A DNA stretch of 64,000 nucleotides from an uncultured Paracoccaceae bacterium (GCA_947503765.1 CANNFA010000001.1:248001-312000); one strand, 5' to 3'; shown: positions 32,990-42,872, counted from the stretch's first letter. Notes: generated by a model from the sequence alone, not told the origin. Made by a program: numbers and translations.

Positions 32990-33697
32990 TCAGAAGGTGA
33001 AATCGTCGATCAGCTCGGTCGGCTTGGCGAGGCGCGACAGGTCGGTGTCGTCGGCGATCTCGACATGGCTGCCCCGGACGGTGACGCCGTAAGGTTGCAG
33101 CGCCTTGATCGCGCGGCTCAGGTTTTCCGGCGTCATGCCCAGATACGAGGCCAGGCGGCGCTTTTCGATCGGCAGGTCGAACCCGGCATCGCCGGCATTG
33201 CGGTATTGCCGGATCAGGTAGTTCGCCAGCCGTTCGGTCCCGGTCCGCAGCTTGAGCGTCTTGGTGTTCTTGACCACCGAGCGATAGCATTGCGCCAGCT
33301 CGCGCACGATCGACCGCGAGAATGCCGGATCGGAATCGAAAATCTCCCGCACATCGACCGAGGGCAGCAGCATGATGCGCGATTTCTGCAAGGTGCGGGC
33401 CGACATCAGGTAGGGCGCATCGCGCGCGGTGGCCGCCAGGATGAAGGTCGAGACCGGCCGCACGATGGCCATCGAGGTTTCCCGCCCGTTCCACGTCGCG
33501 TATAGCTCCGCCCCGCCGTCAAGCAGGACGTGCAGGAAATCGCTGGGGTCGCCCTCTGCGATGAGGTCGATGCCGGGCGGGAAATTCTGGACATAGGCAC
33601 GCCGCATCAGGCTGTCGAAATGGACATCCTGCATGTCGGCGAAAAGCTCCAGCTTGCGAAGCTCGCACGATTCGTCTGCCCTGGCCCGAAGCGGCAT
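32990..33697 (-). CDS. narR: Crp/Fnr family regulator, NarR-like
   Basis: The 235-residue regulator has an N-terminal cyclic-nucleotide-type beta-roll (about 25-130), a long dimer helix, and a C-terminal HTH with KRRLASYLGMTPENLSRAIKAL. It lacks the N-terminal cysteine cluster of FNR (only one Cys before residue 20), so it does not sense oxygen through an Fe-S centre. Its place, divergent from narK1 and narGHJI with FNR boxes between, is that of Paracoccus NarR, which activates nar genes in response to nitrate or nitrite. The start at 33697 has GAGAGGGG upstream. An NnrR/Dnr-type NO sensor is the main alternative. Confidence 0.82.
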   Translation of the reverse strand: MPLRARADESCELRKLELFADMQDVHFDSLMRRAYVQNFPPGIDLIAEGDPSDFLHVLLDGGAELYATWNGRETSMAIVRPVSTFILAATARDAPYLMSARTLQKSRIMLLPSVDVREIFDSDPAFSRSIVRELAQCYRSVVKNTKTLKLRTGTERLANYLIRQYRNAGDAGFDLPIEKRRLASYLGMTPENLSRAIKALQPYGVTVRGSHVEIADDTDLSRLAKPTELIDDFTF

Positions 33698-33734
33698 GGC
33701 CCCTCTCTTTGCTGCGCGCAACCGACCAGCGAAA

Positions 33735-33748
33735 TTGACAAATGTCAA
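33735..33748. promoter_or_regulatory. FNR-type box near narR
   Basis: TTGAC-AAAT-GTCAA is a perfect palindromic FNR-family site. It lies only 38-51 bp upstream of the narR start, so it may mediate autoregulation by NarR or repression, or act on narK1 from a distance. Confidence 0.75.
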
Positions 33749-33848
33749 GCGGCCGCACGGCGGATGTCGCGGCGGCACATGACGTCCTCAAAGCCGGCGC
33801 CAGACACTTGTTCCCGGCGGCCTTGTTTCGCTGTGAAAGCCGCGATTC

Positions 33849-33862
33849 TTGACATGGATCAA
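33849..33862. promoter_or_regulatory. FNR-type box upstream of narK1
   Basis: TTGAC-ATGG-ATCAA. With the site centred at -41.5 the start would be near 33897, 46 nt before the narK1 ATG, the geometry of a class II FNR-activated promoter. It should drive narK1K2GHJI under low oxygen. Confidence 0.8.
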
Positions 33863-33942
33863 GATGGCGCGCCGCCCCGTCGGGCATGCCCGCTGGCGAC
33901 TTCGCCGGCCATGCGCCGGAACAAGCGAGCGGAGAGGGACAG

Positions 33943-35355
33943 ATGGAACTGCAAAACAAGGCCACCGCGCTGTGGTCAAACTTCTTTAACGTAAGAATGG
34001 TCCAGATCAGGACGTTCCACATGACGTGGTTCGCCTTTTTCGCGTGCTTTTTTGCGTGGTTCGGCATCGCGCCGCTGATGAGCGTGGTGCGCGACGAGCT
34101 GCAGCTGACCAAGGACCAGATCGGCTGGGCGATCATCGGCTCGGTATCGATGACCATCTTCGCGCGGCTGTTCATCGGCTGGCTGTGCGACCGGATCGGG
34201 CCGCGGAAGACCTATACCTGGCTGCTGATCCTGGGCTCGCTGCCGGTGATGGGCATCGGGTTGTCGTGGAACTTCGAAAGCTTCCTGCTGTTTCGCGTCC
34301 TGATCGGCTGCATCGGCGCGTCCTTCGTCATCACACAGTACCATACCAGCGTGATGTTTGCGCCGAACGTGGTCGGCCAGGCCAACGCCACCTCGGCGGG
34401 CTGGGGCAACCTGGGCGGGGGCGTGACGCAATTCGTCATGCCGCTGCTGTTCTCGGTCTTCGTGATCGGCTTCGGCTTTTCCGAGGCGGTCGGCTGGCGG
34501 CTGGCCATGGTCGTGGTCGGGATCATCATCTTCGTGATCGGCATCGCCTATTACTTCCTGACGCAGGACGCGCCGGACGGCAATTTCGACGACCTGCGCA
34601 CCCAGAACCGCATGGAGGAAAAGAAGAACGTCACCGGCAACTACATGCAGGCGCTGAAGGATCCGCGCGTGTGGGTGCTGTTCGTCATCTATGGGGCCTG
34701 CTTCGGCATCGAGCTGACGGTGAACAACGTCGCCGCGCTGTACTTCTTCGACTACTTCGAGCTCAGCCTCGTCGCCGCCGGGTTCGTCGCCGCCTCTTTC
34801 GGGCTAATGAACCTGTTCGCGCGGACGCTGGGCGGGCTGTTCGGCGACAATTTCGGCGCGCTGTGGGGCCTGAAGGGGCGCAGCTTCTGGCTGTTCATCT
34901 GCCTTTTCTTCGAAGGCTGCGCGCTGCTTGTCTTCAGCCAGATGCACGTCCTGTTCCTGGCCCTGCCGGCGCTGATCGTGTTCTCGCTGTTCACGCAGAT
35001 GGCCGAGGGCGCCACCTATTCGGTCGTGCCGTTCGTCAACAAGCGGGCGCTGGGCGCGGTGGCGGGCGTCGTCGGCGCGGGCGGCAATGCCGGCGCGGTG
35101 CTGGCCGGCTTCCTGTTCAAGAACATGATCGACTGGTCCGAAGCCTTCATGATCCTCGGCTTCGTGGTCGTGGCCGCGTCGTTCCTGGCCTTCTTCGTGC
35201 GCTTCTCGACGCGCCAGGAGGACGAGGAGCGCGCCAACTTCGCCGCCGCCAACATCGAGACGCTGCGCCGCCGCGCCGAGCGGGCCAACGCCGCGCTGGA
35301 AGAGGGGCTGACGGCGATCTCGCGCCGCGACGGCCGCCCTGCCCCGGCCGAATGA
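33943..35355 (+). CDS. narK1: Nitrate/nitrite transporter NarK1 type
   Basis: The 470-residue major facilitator protein has 12 predicted helices. The nitrate-porter segment GWGNLGGGVTQFVMPLL (about 146-162) and its second-half counterpart GAVAGVVGAGGNAGAVLAG (about 366-384) form the nitrate signature motifs. Position and N-terminus suggest the NarK1 (proton-coupled nitrate uptake) subtype; assignment to subtype is inferred. It starts at the ATG 33943 with GGAGAGG upstream. In Paracoccus denitrificans NarK1 and NarK2 are fused, while here they are separate genes 74 bp apart. Confidence 0.92.
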   Translation: MELQNKATALWSNFFNVRMVQIRTFHMTWFAFFACFFAWFGIAPLMSVVRDELQLTKDQIGWAIIGSVSMTIFARLFIGWLCDRIGPRKTYTWLLILGSLPVMGIGLSWNFESFLLFRVLIGCIGASFVITQYHTSVMFAPNVVGQANATSAGWGNLGGGVTQFVMPLLFSVFVIGFGFSEAVGWRLAMVVVGIIIFVIGIAYYFLTQDAPDGNFDDLRTQNRMEEKKNVTGNYMQALKDPRVWVLFVIYGACFGIELTVNNVAALYFFDYFELSLVAAGFVAASFGLMNLFARTLGGLFGDNFGALWGLKGRSFWLFICLFFEGCALLVFSQMHVLFLALPALIVFSLFTQMAEGATYSVVPFVNKRALGAVAGVVGAGGNAGAVLAGFLFKNMIDWSEAFMILGFVVVAASFLAFFVRFSTRQEDEERANFAAANIETLRRRAERANAALEEGLTAISRRDGRPAPAE

Positions 35356-35374
35356 CCGGCCACTGAAATGGACA

Positions 35375-35400
35375 TGCGGGCCGCAAGGCCGCGGCCCGCA
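35375..35400 (+). other. Intercistronic stem-loop between narK1 and narK2
   Basis: TGCGGGCC (35375-35382) pairs with GGCCCGCA (35393-35400); the ten-base loop can pair further. No T-run follows, so it probably stabilises or segments the polycistronic mRNA. Confidence 0.5.
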
Positions 35401-35429
35401 CCACATCCGAAGAAAAAGGATTTTTCGAC

Positions 35430-36824
35430 ATGGCTATCGCCGCAACACCGATGCCGAACAAGGGCCACACGCTGACCGACTGGCGGCCCGAAGACAGCGA
35501 GTTCTGGGAAAGCCAGGGCCGCGCCATCGCCTCGCGCAACCTGTGGATCTCGATCCCCAACCTTCTGCTGGCCTTCTCGGTCTGGATGGTGTGGTCGGTC
35601 GTGGTCGCCAAGCTGCCGGCGATCGGCTTCAACTACACCACCGGCCAGTTGTTCTGGCTGGCGGCGCTGCCCGGCCTGTCGGGCGCCACGCTGCGCATCT
35701 TCTACAGCTTCATGATCCCGATCTTCGGCGGCCGCAAATGGACCGCGATTTCCACCGCGTCGCTGCTGCTGCCGGCGCTGGGCATCGGGTTCGCGGTGCA
35801 GAACCCCGACACCTCGTATGTGTGGTTCCTGATCCTGGCGCTGATGTGCGGCTTCGGCGGCGGCAACTTTGCCTCGTCGATGGCGAACATCGCCTATTTC
35901 TACCCGAAAAAGACCAAGGGCAACGCGCTGGCGCTGAATGCGGGTCTCGGCAATGCCGGCGTGTCGGTGATGCAGTTCGTCGTGCCGCTGGTCATCACCG
36001 CCGGCGTGTTCGCGGCCATCGGCGGCGAGCCGCAGACCCTGAGCGACGGCAGCCAGCTGTGGCTGCAGAATGCCGGCTTCATCTGGGTGCCCTTCATCGC
36101 GCTGGCCGCGATCGCGGCCTGGTTCGGGATGAACGACATCGCCGACGCCAAGGCATCGCTGGGCGACCAGCTGTCGATCCTCAAGCGCAAGCACAACTGG
36201 ATCATGTGCATCCTCTATACCGGCACCTTCGGCAGCTTCATCGGCTATTCGGCGGGTTTCCCGCTGCTGATGAAGACGCAGTTCCCGGACGTGAACGTGC
36301 TGCAATTCGCCTTTCTCGGCCCGCTCGTGGGCGCGCTGAGCCGTGCCGCGACCGGCTGGATTTCGGACAAGTTCGGCGGCGGGCGCGTGACCTTCTGGGT
36401 GTTTCTGGGCATGATCGTCGCGGTGTTCGGCGTGCTGCAATTCCTGCCGCTGGGCGATACCGCCGGCAACTTCTGGGGCTTCTTCGCCTGCTTCATGGCG
36501 CTGTTCTTCCTGACCGGCGTGGGCAATGCGTCGACCTTCCAGATGATCCCCTCGATCATGCGCCAGGAAATCCCGCGCGTGGAGCCGGGGCTGGACAAGG
36601 CCGCAAGCCTGAAGGTGGCCGAGCGCGAGAGCGCGGCGATCATCGCCTTCACGTCGGCGATTGCGGCATATGGCGCATTCTTCATCCCGAAAAGCTATGG
36701 TACCTCCATCGCAATGACCGGCGGACCGGCCGCCGCGCTTTGGGGTTTCCTGATATTTTATGCTGTCTGCGCGGTGATCACGATCATCTTCTACGCCCGC
36801 AAAAGCGCCCCCGTGCCGTGCTGA
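35430..36824 (+). CDS. narK2: Nitrate/nitrite transporter NarK2 type
   Basis: The 464-residue major facilitator protein has a hydrophilic N-terminal extension (LTDWRPEDSEFWESQG) before the first helix, as in NarK/NarK2 antiporters. The nitrate signature motifs are GFGGGNFASSMANI (about 139-152) and GLGNAGVSVMQFVVP (about 172-186). It exchanges cytoplasmic nitrite for external nitrate, feeding the cytoplasm-facing NarG. AAGAAAAAGGA precedes the start. It lies between narK1 and narG in the same orientation. Confidence 0.92.
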   Translation: MAIAATPMPNKGHTLTDWRPEDSEFWESQGRAIASRNLWISIPNLLLAFSVWMVWSVVVAKLPAIGFNYTTGQLFWLAALPGLSGATLRIFYSFMIPIFGGRKWTAISTASLLLPALGIGFAVQNPDTSYVWFLILALMCGFGGGNFASSMANIAYFYPKKTKGNALALNAGLGNAGVSVMQFVVPLVITAGVFAAIGGEPQTLSDGSQLWLQNAGFIWVPFIALAAIAAWFGMNDIADAKASLGDQLSILKRKHNWIMCILYTGTFGSFIGYSAGFPLLMKTQFPDVNVLQFAFLGPLVGALSRAATGWISDKFGGGRVTFWVFLGMIVAVFGVLQFLPLGDTAGNFWGFFACFMALFFLTGVGNASTFQMIPSIMRQEIPRVEPGLDKAASLKVAERESAAIIAFTSAIAAYGAFFIPKSYGTSIAMTGGPAAALWGFLIFYAVCAVITIIFYARKSAPVPC

Positions 36825-36845
36825 GCTGACCAGAACGAATCCCCG

Positions 36846-36867
36846 CGGCGGCGCCCCGGCGCCGCCG
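36846..36867 (+). other. Intercistronic stem-loop between narK2 and narG
   Basis: CGGCGGCGCC (36846-36855) and GGCGCCGCCG (36858-36867) form a very G+C-rich hairpin in the 68-bp gap. There is no T-run; a role in mRNA stability or differential expression is likely. Confidence 0.5.
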
Positions 36868-36892
36868 CCGACATGCCAATCGGAGAGACCAG

Positions 36893-39800
36893 ATGAGCCA
36901 CCTGCTCGACAGACTGAACTTCCTCCAGTCCAAGGAACTGGAACGCTTCTCGAACGGCCACGGGCAGGTGACCCGCGAGAGCCGCGACTGGGAAGAGACC
37001 TACCGCAACCGCTGGCGCCACGACAAGATCGTGCGCTCCACCCACGGGGTGAACTGCACCGGGTCGTGCAGCTGGAAGATCTACGTGAAATCCGGGATCG
37101 TCACCTGGGAGACGCAGCAGACCGATTACCCGCGCACCCGTGCCGGGCTGCCCAACCACGAGCCGCGCGGCTGTGCCCGCGGCGCGTCCTATTCATGGTA
37201 CCTCTATTCCGCCAACCGGGTGAAGAACCCGCTGGTGCGCGGCCGGCTGATGAAGGCCTGGCGCCGGATGCGCGAGACGATGGACCCGATCACCGCCTGG
37301 ACCAAGCTGCAATCGGACCCGGTGCTGCGCGCCAGCTATGTCGAGACCCGCGGCAAGGGCGGCTTCGTGCGCGCGTCCTGGGACGAGGCGACCGAGATCG
37401 TGGCCGCCGCCAACGCCTATACCGCCAAGACCTACGGGCCCGACCGGGTGTTCGGCTTCTCGCCGATCCCGGCGATGTCGATGGTCAGCTATGCCGCCGG
37501 CTCGCGCTACCTGTCGCTGCTGGGCGGCGTCTGCCTGAGCTTCTACGACTGGTATTGCGACCTGCCGCCGGCCTCGCCCATGACCTGGGGCGAGCAGACC
37601 GACGTGCCGGAATCGGCCGACTGGTACAATGCGGGCTACCTGCTGCTCTGGGGCTCGAACGTGCCGCAGACGCGCACGCCGGATGCGCATTTCTACACCG
37701 AGGCACGCTATCGCGGCGCCAAGTCCGCCGTGGTCAGCCCCGACTATTCCGAGGCCGCCAAGTTCGGCGACGTGTGGCTGAACGCCAAGCAGGGCACCGA
37801 TGCGGCGCTGTCGATGGCCTTCGGCCACGTCATCCTGCGCGAGTTCCACATCGACCGGCAGGCCGAGTATTTCCAGGAATACTGCCGCAAATACACCGAT
37901 TTCCCCATGCTGGTGAAGCTGGAGGAAAAGGACGGCCGCCATGTCGCCGGCCGGTTCCTGCGCGCCGCCGACCTGGACGGCACGCTGGGCGAGGACAACA
38001 ACCCCGAATGGAAGACCGTCGCGCTTGACGAGATCTCGGGCGGCATGGTCGCGCCCAACGGCTCTGTCGGCTATCGCTGGGGCGAGGCGGGCGAATGGAA
38101 CCTTGAAGAGCGCGCCAAGGACGCGGACACGCGGCTGAAGATGACGCTGGCGGACAAGGCCGACCATGACGAGATGGCGGCGGTCGATTTCCCCTATTTC
38201 GGCGGCGCGGCAACCGAAGCCTTCGCCACCGACGCCTCGCACCCCGATGTGTTGACCCGCACGATCCCGGTGCGCAAGGTGCAGACCGAAGACGGCGAGG
38301 TGCTGGTCGCCACCGTGTTCGACCTGTTCTGCGCCAATTACGGGCTGGATCGCGGCTTCGGCGGCGACTGGGTGGCCAGCGACTATGCCGACGACATGCC
38401 CGGCACCCCCGCCTGGGCCGAGAAGATCACCGGCGTTCCGGCCGACAAGATCATCCATGTCGCGCGCGAATTCGCGCAGAACGCCGAGAAGACCGACGGC
38501 AAGTCGATGGTGATCCTGGGGGCCGGTCTGAACCACTGGTACCACATGGACATGAACTATCGCGGCATCATCAACATGTTGGTGATGTGCGGCTGCGTCG
38601 GCCAGTCGGGCGGCGGCTGGGCCCACTATGTCGGGCAGGAAAAGCTGCGCCCGCAGACCGGCTGGCTGCCGCTGGCCTTCGCGCTGGACTGGAGCCGCCC
38701 GCCGCGGCACATGAACGGCACCTCGGCCTGGTACGCCCATTCCGACCAGTGGCGCTACGAGACGATGACGGCCAACGACATCCTCAGCCCCACCGCCCCC
38801 GAGGGCGACTGGGACGTGTCGATGATCGACTACAACATCCGCGCCGAGCGGATGGGCTGGCTGCCATCCGCGCCGCAGCTCAAGACCAACCCGCTGGAGG
38901 TGGCCAAGGCCGCCAAGGCGGCAGGCCAGGAGATCCCGGCCTATGTCACCGAAAAGCTGAAATCGGGCGAGCTGGAAATGTCCTGCGAAGACCCGGATGC
39001 GCCGGAAAACTGGCCGCGCAACCTGTTCGTGTGGCGGTCGAACCTGCTGGGATCGTCCGGCAAGGGGCATGAATACTTCCTCAAGCACCTTTTGGGCACC
39101 GATCACGGCGTCATGGGCAAGGATCTGGGCGAGGAAGGCCGGCAATTGCCGAAAGAGGCCAAGTGGCACGAGGACGGCCCGCGCGGCAAGCTGGACCTGC
39201 TGGTGACCATCGACTTCCGCATGTCCACCACCTGCGTCTATTCGGACATCGTGCTGCCGACCGCGTCCTGGTACGAGAAGAACGACCTGAACACATCCGA
39301 CATGCACCCGTTCATCCACCCGCTTCAGGCGGCCGTGGACCCGGCGTATGAATCGAAATCGGACTGGGAAATCTTCAAGGCCATCGCCGGCAAGCTGCAG
39401 GAAATCGCGCCGGGCTATCTGGGCCAGGAAACCGACATCGTCGCGCTTCCGATCCTGCACGACACCCCGGCGGAGATCGCCCAGGACCAGGTGAAGGACT
39501 GGAAGAAGGGCGAGTGCGAGCTGATCCCCGGCAAGACCGCGCCAAGCTATATCGCGGTCGAGCGGGATTATACCGCGATCCACGACCGCTATACCGCGCT
39601 TGGCCCGCTTCTGGACAAGCTGGGCAATGGCGGCAAGGGCATCTCGTGGAAGACCGAGACCGAGGTGCAGCACCTGCGCGACCTGAACGGCGTGCATCTT
39701 GAGGGATCGGCCACCGGCTGCGCCAAGATCGACACCGACATCGACGCGACCGAGGTGATCCTGATGCTCGCCCCCGAGACCAACGGCGAGGTCGCGGTCA

Positions 39801-40621
39801 AGGCCTGGGACGCGCTGGGCAAGTTCACGGGACGCGATCACACGCATCTCGCCCTGCCCAAGGAGGACGAGAAGATCCGGTTCCGCGACATCGCCGCGCA
39901 GCCGCGCAAGATCATCTCTTCGCCGACATGGTCGGGCCTGGAATCGGAGCATGTGTGCTACAACGCGGGCTATACCAACGTCCACGAGCTGATCCCGTGG
40001 CGCACCCTGACCGGACGCCAGCAGCTGTACCAGGATCACCTGTGGATGCGGGCCTTCGGCGAGGGCTTCATGTCCTACCGCCCGCCGGTCGACCTGCGCA
40101 CGATCACCAAGGACGTGAAGGACGACGGCGACAACCTGATCCTGAACTTCATCACGCCGCACCAGAAATGGGGGATCCACTCGACCTATACCGACAACCT
40201 GCTGATGCTTACGCTGAACCGCGGCGGGCCGGTCGTGTGGCTGTCCGAGAACGACGCGAAATCGGCCGGGATCGTCGATAACGACTGGATCGAGCTGTAC
40301 AACACCAACGGCGCGCTGACGGCGCGGGCGGTGGTGTCGCAGCGGATCAAGGACGGCACCACGTTCATGTATCACGCCCAGGAAAAGATCGTGAACACGC
40401 CCGGATCGGAAAAGACCGGCAATCGCGGCGGGATCCACAACTCCGTCACGCGCGCGGTGCTGAAACCGACCCACATGATCGGCGGCTACGCCCATCAATC
40501 CTACGGCTTCAACTACTACGGCACCGTGGGATCGAACCGCGACGAGTTCGTCGTTGTCAGAAAAATGAAAAAGGTCGACTGGCTCGACCGCGAAGCGAGC
40601 GCGAAGGAGACCGCGGAATGA
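36893..40621 (+). CDS. narG: Respiratory nitrate reductase alpha subunit (NarG)
   Basis: The 1242-residue catalytic subunit reduces nitrate to nitrite at a Mo-bis-MGD centre on the cytoplasmic face of the membrane. The N-terminal [4Fe-4S] (FS0) ligands are visible as His51, Cys55, Cys59 and Cys94, two residues beyond the E. coli numbers. The Mo-coordinating Asp lies in SFYDWYCD (216-223), followed by YNAGYLLLWGSNVPQTRTPDAH. Length matches the family. The stop overlaps the narH start as ATGA (40618-40621). There is no Tat leader, as expected for the cytoplasm-facing enzyme. Confidence 0.98.
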   Translation: MSHLLDRLNFLQSKELERFSNGHGQVTRESRDWEETYRNRWRHDKIVRSTHGVNCTGSCSWKIYVKSGIVTWETQQTDYPRTRAGLPNHEPRGCARGASYSWYLYSANRVKNPLVRGRLMKAWRRMRETMDPITAWTKLQSDPVLRASYVETRGKGGFVRASWDEATEIVAAANAYTAKTYGPDRVFGFSPIPAMSMVSYAAGSRYLSLLGGVCLSFYDWYCDLPPASPMTWGEQTDVPESADWYNAGYLLLWGSNVPQTRTPDAHFYTEARYRGAKSAVVSPDYSEAAKFGDVWLNAKQGTDAALSMAFGHVILREFHIDRQAEYFQEYCRKYTDFPMLVKLEEKDGRHVAGRFLRAADLDGTLGEDNNPEWKTVALDEISGGMVAPNGSVGYRWGEAGEWNLEERAKDADTRLKMTLADKADHDEMAAVDFPYFGGAATEAFATDASHPDVLTRTIPVRKVQTEDGEVLVATVFDLFCANYGLDRGFGGDWVASDYADDMPGTPAWAEKITGVPADKIIHVAREFAQNAEKTDGKSMVILGAGLNHWYHMDMNYRGIINMLVMCGCVGQSGGGWAHYVGQEKLRPQTGWLPLAFALDWSRPPRHMNGTSAWYAHSDQWRYETMTANDILSPTAPEGDWDVSMIDYNIRAERMGWLPSAPQLKTNPLEVAKAAKAAGQEIPAYVTEKLKSGELEMSCEDPDAPENWPRNLFVWRSNLLGSSGKGHEYFLKHLLGTDHGVMGKDLGEEGRQLPKEAKWHEDGPRGKLDLLVTIDFRMSTTCVYSDIVLPTASWYEKNDLNTSDMHPFIHPLQAAVDPAYESKSDWEIFKAIAGKLQEIAPGYLGQETDIVALPILHDTPAEIAQDQVKDWKKGECELIPGKTAPSYIAVERDYTAIHDRYTALGPLLDKLGNGGKGISWKTETEVQHLRDLNGVHLEGSATGCAKIDTDIDATEVILMLAPETNGEVAVKAWDALGKFTGRDHTHLALPKEDEKIRFRDIAAQPRKIISSPTWSGLESEHVCYNAGYTNVHELIPWRTLTGRQQLYQDHLWMRAFGEGFMSYRPPVDLRTITKDVKDDGDNLILNFITPHQKWGIHSTYTDNLLMLTLNRGGPVVWLSENDAKSAGIVDNDWIELYNTNGALTARAVVSQRIKDGTTFMYHAQEKIVNTPGSEKTGNRGGIHNSVTRAVLKPTHMIGGYAHQSYGFNYYGTVGSNRDEFVVVRKMKKVDWLDREASAKETAE

Positions 40622-42141
40622 GAGTTCGTGCGCAAATCGGCATGGTGCTGAACCTCGACAAATGCATCGGCTGTCACACCTGTTCCGTCACATGCAAGAA
40701 CGTGTGGACCAGCCGGGACGGCGTCGAATACGCCTGGTTCAACAACGTCGAGACGAAGCCGGGCACCGGCTATCCGACCGACTGGGAAAACCAGGCGCGC
40801 TGGAAGGGCGGCTGGACCCGGACCCGTTCGGGCAAGCTGCACCCGCGGCAGGGGTCGAAATGGCGGATCGCGGCAAACATCTTTGCCAACCCCGACCTGC
40901 CCGAGATCGACGATTACTACGAGCCGTTCGATTTCGACTACGACCACCTGAAATCGGCGCCGGAGATGGAGGCGTTCCCGACGGCACGTCCCCGCTCGAA
41001 GATCACCGGCGAGCGGATCGAGAAGATCGAGAAGGGCCCGAACTGGGAGGAAATCCTGGGCGGCGAATTCGAGAAACGCTCGAAGGACTACAACTTCGAG
41101 GGGGTGCAGAAGGAAATCTACGGCGAGTACGAAAATACCTTCATGATGTACCTGCCGCGCCTGTGCGAGCACTGCCTGAACCCGGCCTGTGCCGCGTCGT
41201 GCCCGTCGGGCGCGATCTACAAGCGCGAGGAGGACGGCATCGTCCTGATCGACCAGGAGAAATGCCGCGGCTGGCGGATGTGCGTGTCCGGCTGCCCCTA
41301 CAAGAAGGTGTACTACAACTGGTCGACCGGCAAATCCGAGAAATGCACCATGTGCTATCCGCGGATCGAAAGCGGCAATCCGACGGTCTGTTCGGAAACC
41401 TGCGTCGGGCGCATCCGGTATATCGGGGTCATCCTGTATGACGCCGACAAGATCGAGGCCGCGGCCAGCGCCCCGGACGAGAAGGATCTGTACGACGCGC
41501 AGCTCGACGTGTTCCTCGATCCGAACGATCCGGGCGTGATCGAGGCCGCGCGCGCAGACGGCATCCCCGAGGACTGGATCAAGGCCGCGCGGCAAAGCCC
41601 GATCTGGAAGATGGCGATGGAATGGAAGGTCGCCTTCCCGCTGCATCCCGAATACCGCACCCTGCCGATGGTGTGGTACATCCCGCCGCTGTCGCCGATC
41701 CAGAACGCGGCCGAGGCCGGCGCGATCGGCACCGACGGCACCATGCCCGACGTGCGCAGCCTGCGCATCCCGGTGCGGTACCTGGCCAACATGCTGACGG
41801 CGGGCGACGAGGCGCCGGTGGTCAGCGCGCTGGAGCGGATGCTGGCGATGCGCGCCTACATGCGGTCGAAAACCGTGGACGGCGTCATCGACGAGGCGAT
41901 CGCGGCCCGTGTCGGCCTGTCCGGCCGGGTGATCGAGGAGATGTACAAGATCATGGCGCTGGCCGATTACGAGGACCGGTTCGTGATCCCGACGACGCAC
42001 CGCGAACAGGTCGAGGAAGCATACGACCTGAAGGGTGGCTGCGGGTTCACCGACGGCAACGGCTGTTCCACCGGCATCTCCAAGGGGTCGCTGTTCGGCG
42101 GGTCCAAGAAACCGCTGAAAATGCCCGAGGAGGTACGCTGA
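40618..42141 (+). CDS. narH: Respiratory nitrate reductase beta subunit (NarH)
   Basis: The 507-residue electron-transfer subunit holds three [4Fe-4S] clusters and one [3Fe-4S] cluster. Four cysteine groups are visible: C16-x2-C19-x2-C22-x3-C26; CEHCLNPACAASCP; CRGWRMCVSGCP, where Trp replaces Cys and defines the [3Fe-4S] site; and CTMCYPR with CSETC. It passes electrons from NarI haems to NarG. The start overlaps narG and its stop overlaps narJ by one base (TGATG). Confidence 0.98.
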   Translation: MRVRAQIGMVLNLDKCIGCHTCSVTCKNVWTSRDGVEYAWFNNVETKPGTGYPTDWENQARWKGGWTRTRSGKLHPRQGSKWRIAANIFANPDLPEIDDYYEPFDFDYDHLKSAPEMEAFPTARPRSKITGERIEKIEKGPNWEEILGGEFEKRSKDYNFEGVQKEIYGEYENTFMMYLPRLCEHCLNPACAASCPSGAIYKREEDGIVLIDQEKCRGWRMCVSGCPYKKVYYNWSTGKSEKCTMCYPRIESGNPTVCSETCVGRIRYIGVILYDADKIEAAASAPDEKDLYDAQLDVFLDPNDPGVIEAARADGIPEDWIKAARQSPIWKMAMEWKVAFPLHPEYRTLPMVWYIPPLSPIQNAAEAGAIGTDGTMPDVRSLRIPVRYLANMLTAGDEAPVVSALERMLAMRAYMRSKTVDGVIDEAIAARVGLSGRVIEEMYKIMALADYEDRFVIPTTHREQVEEAYDLKGGCGFTDGNGCSTGISKGSLFGGSKKPLKMPEEVR

Positions 42142-42860
42142 TGGCCCTGCAACTCAATGACCGCACGCTCAAGGCGCTGTCGCTGGTCCTGAGCTATCCC
42201 ACGCGGGAGCTTCAGGCGGCGATGCCGGAAATCGGGGGCGTTCTCGCCTCCGACACAAGGCTGACCGCGGCGGCGCGGCGGGCGCTGCGCCCGTTGGCCG
42301 AAGAGCTGTCGGCGCGCGACATCTACGAGCTGGAAGCGCAGTTCGTGATGCTGTTCGACCGCTCGCGCACGCTGTCGCTCAACCTGTTCGAACATGTCCA
42401 CGGCGAAAGCCGGGATCGCGGCGGCGCGATGGTCTCGTTGATCGAGACCTACCGCGACGGCGGGTTCGAGCCGGCCACGAGCGAGCTGCCCGATCACCTG
42501 CCCGTGCTGCTGGAATACCTTTCCACCCGGCCCGCGGCCGAAGCGCAGGAAATCCTGGCCGATGCCGCGCATATCTTCGAGGCGCTGGCCGAGCGGCTGG
42601 GCCGCAGGGACAGCCCCTATGCGCCGGTCTTCGCGGCGCTGGTGCAGCTTTCGGGCGCCGAGGCGGACCGCGCGGCGGTGGCCGGGCTGCTGGACCAGCC
42701 CGAGACCGATCCGAACGACCTGGAGGCGCTGGACAAGGTCTGGGAGGAATCCGAGGTGACCTTCGGCCCCGATCCGAATGCCGGCTGCCCGCAGGTGCGC
42801 GACATGCTCGCCGAAATGGACACCCCCATCAATCCCGCGCCGCGACACGCCGCCGAATAG
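42141..42860 (+). CDS. narJ: Nitrate reductase chaperone NarJ
   Basis: The 239-residue TorD-family chaperone is needed for molybdenum cofactor and Fe-S insertion into NarG and for membrane docking, but it is not part of the final enzyme. Typical segments are LSLVLSYPTRELQ near the N-terminus, YELEAQFVMLFDRSRTLSLNLFEHVHGESRDRG (long helix bundle region) and PDHLPVLLEYLS. The ATG at 42141 shares one base with the narH stop; a much longer frame from 41622 is narH shadow. Confidence 0.96.
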   Translation: MALQLNDRTLKALSLVLSYPTRELQAAMPEIGGVLASDTRLTAAARRALRPLAEELSARDIYELEAQFVMLFDRSRTLSLNLFEHVHGESRDRGGAMVSLIETYRDGGFEPATSELPDHLPVLLEYLSTRPAAEAQEILADAAHIFEALAERLGRRDSPYAPVFAALVQLSGAEADRAAVAGLLDQPETDPNDLEALDKVWEESEVTFGPDPNAGCPQVRDMLAEMDTPINPAPRHAAE

Positions 42861-42872
42861 GAAGAGAAAGCC

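Noticed and set aside
37193-40498. 1101-residue open frame antisense to narG
   Set aside because: It is the mirror of a long G+C-rich gene and has the His/Arg/Ala-rich composition of antisense frames; narG on the other strand has full motifs.
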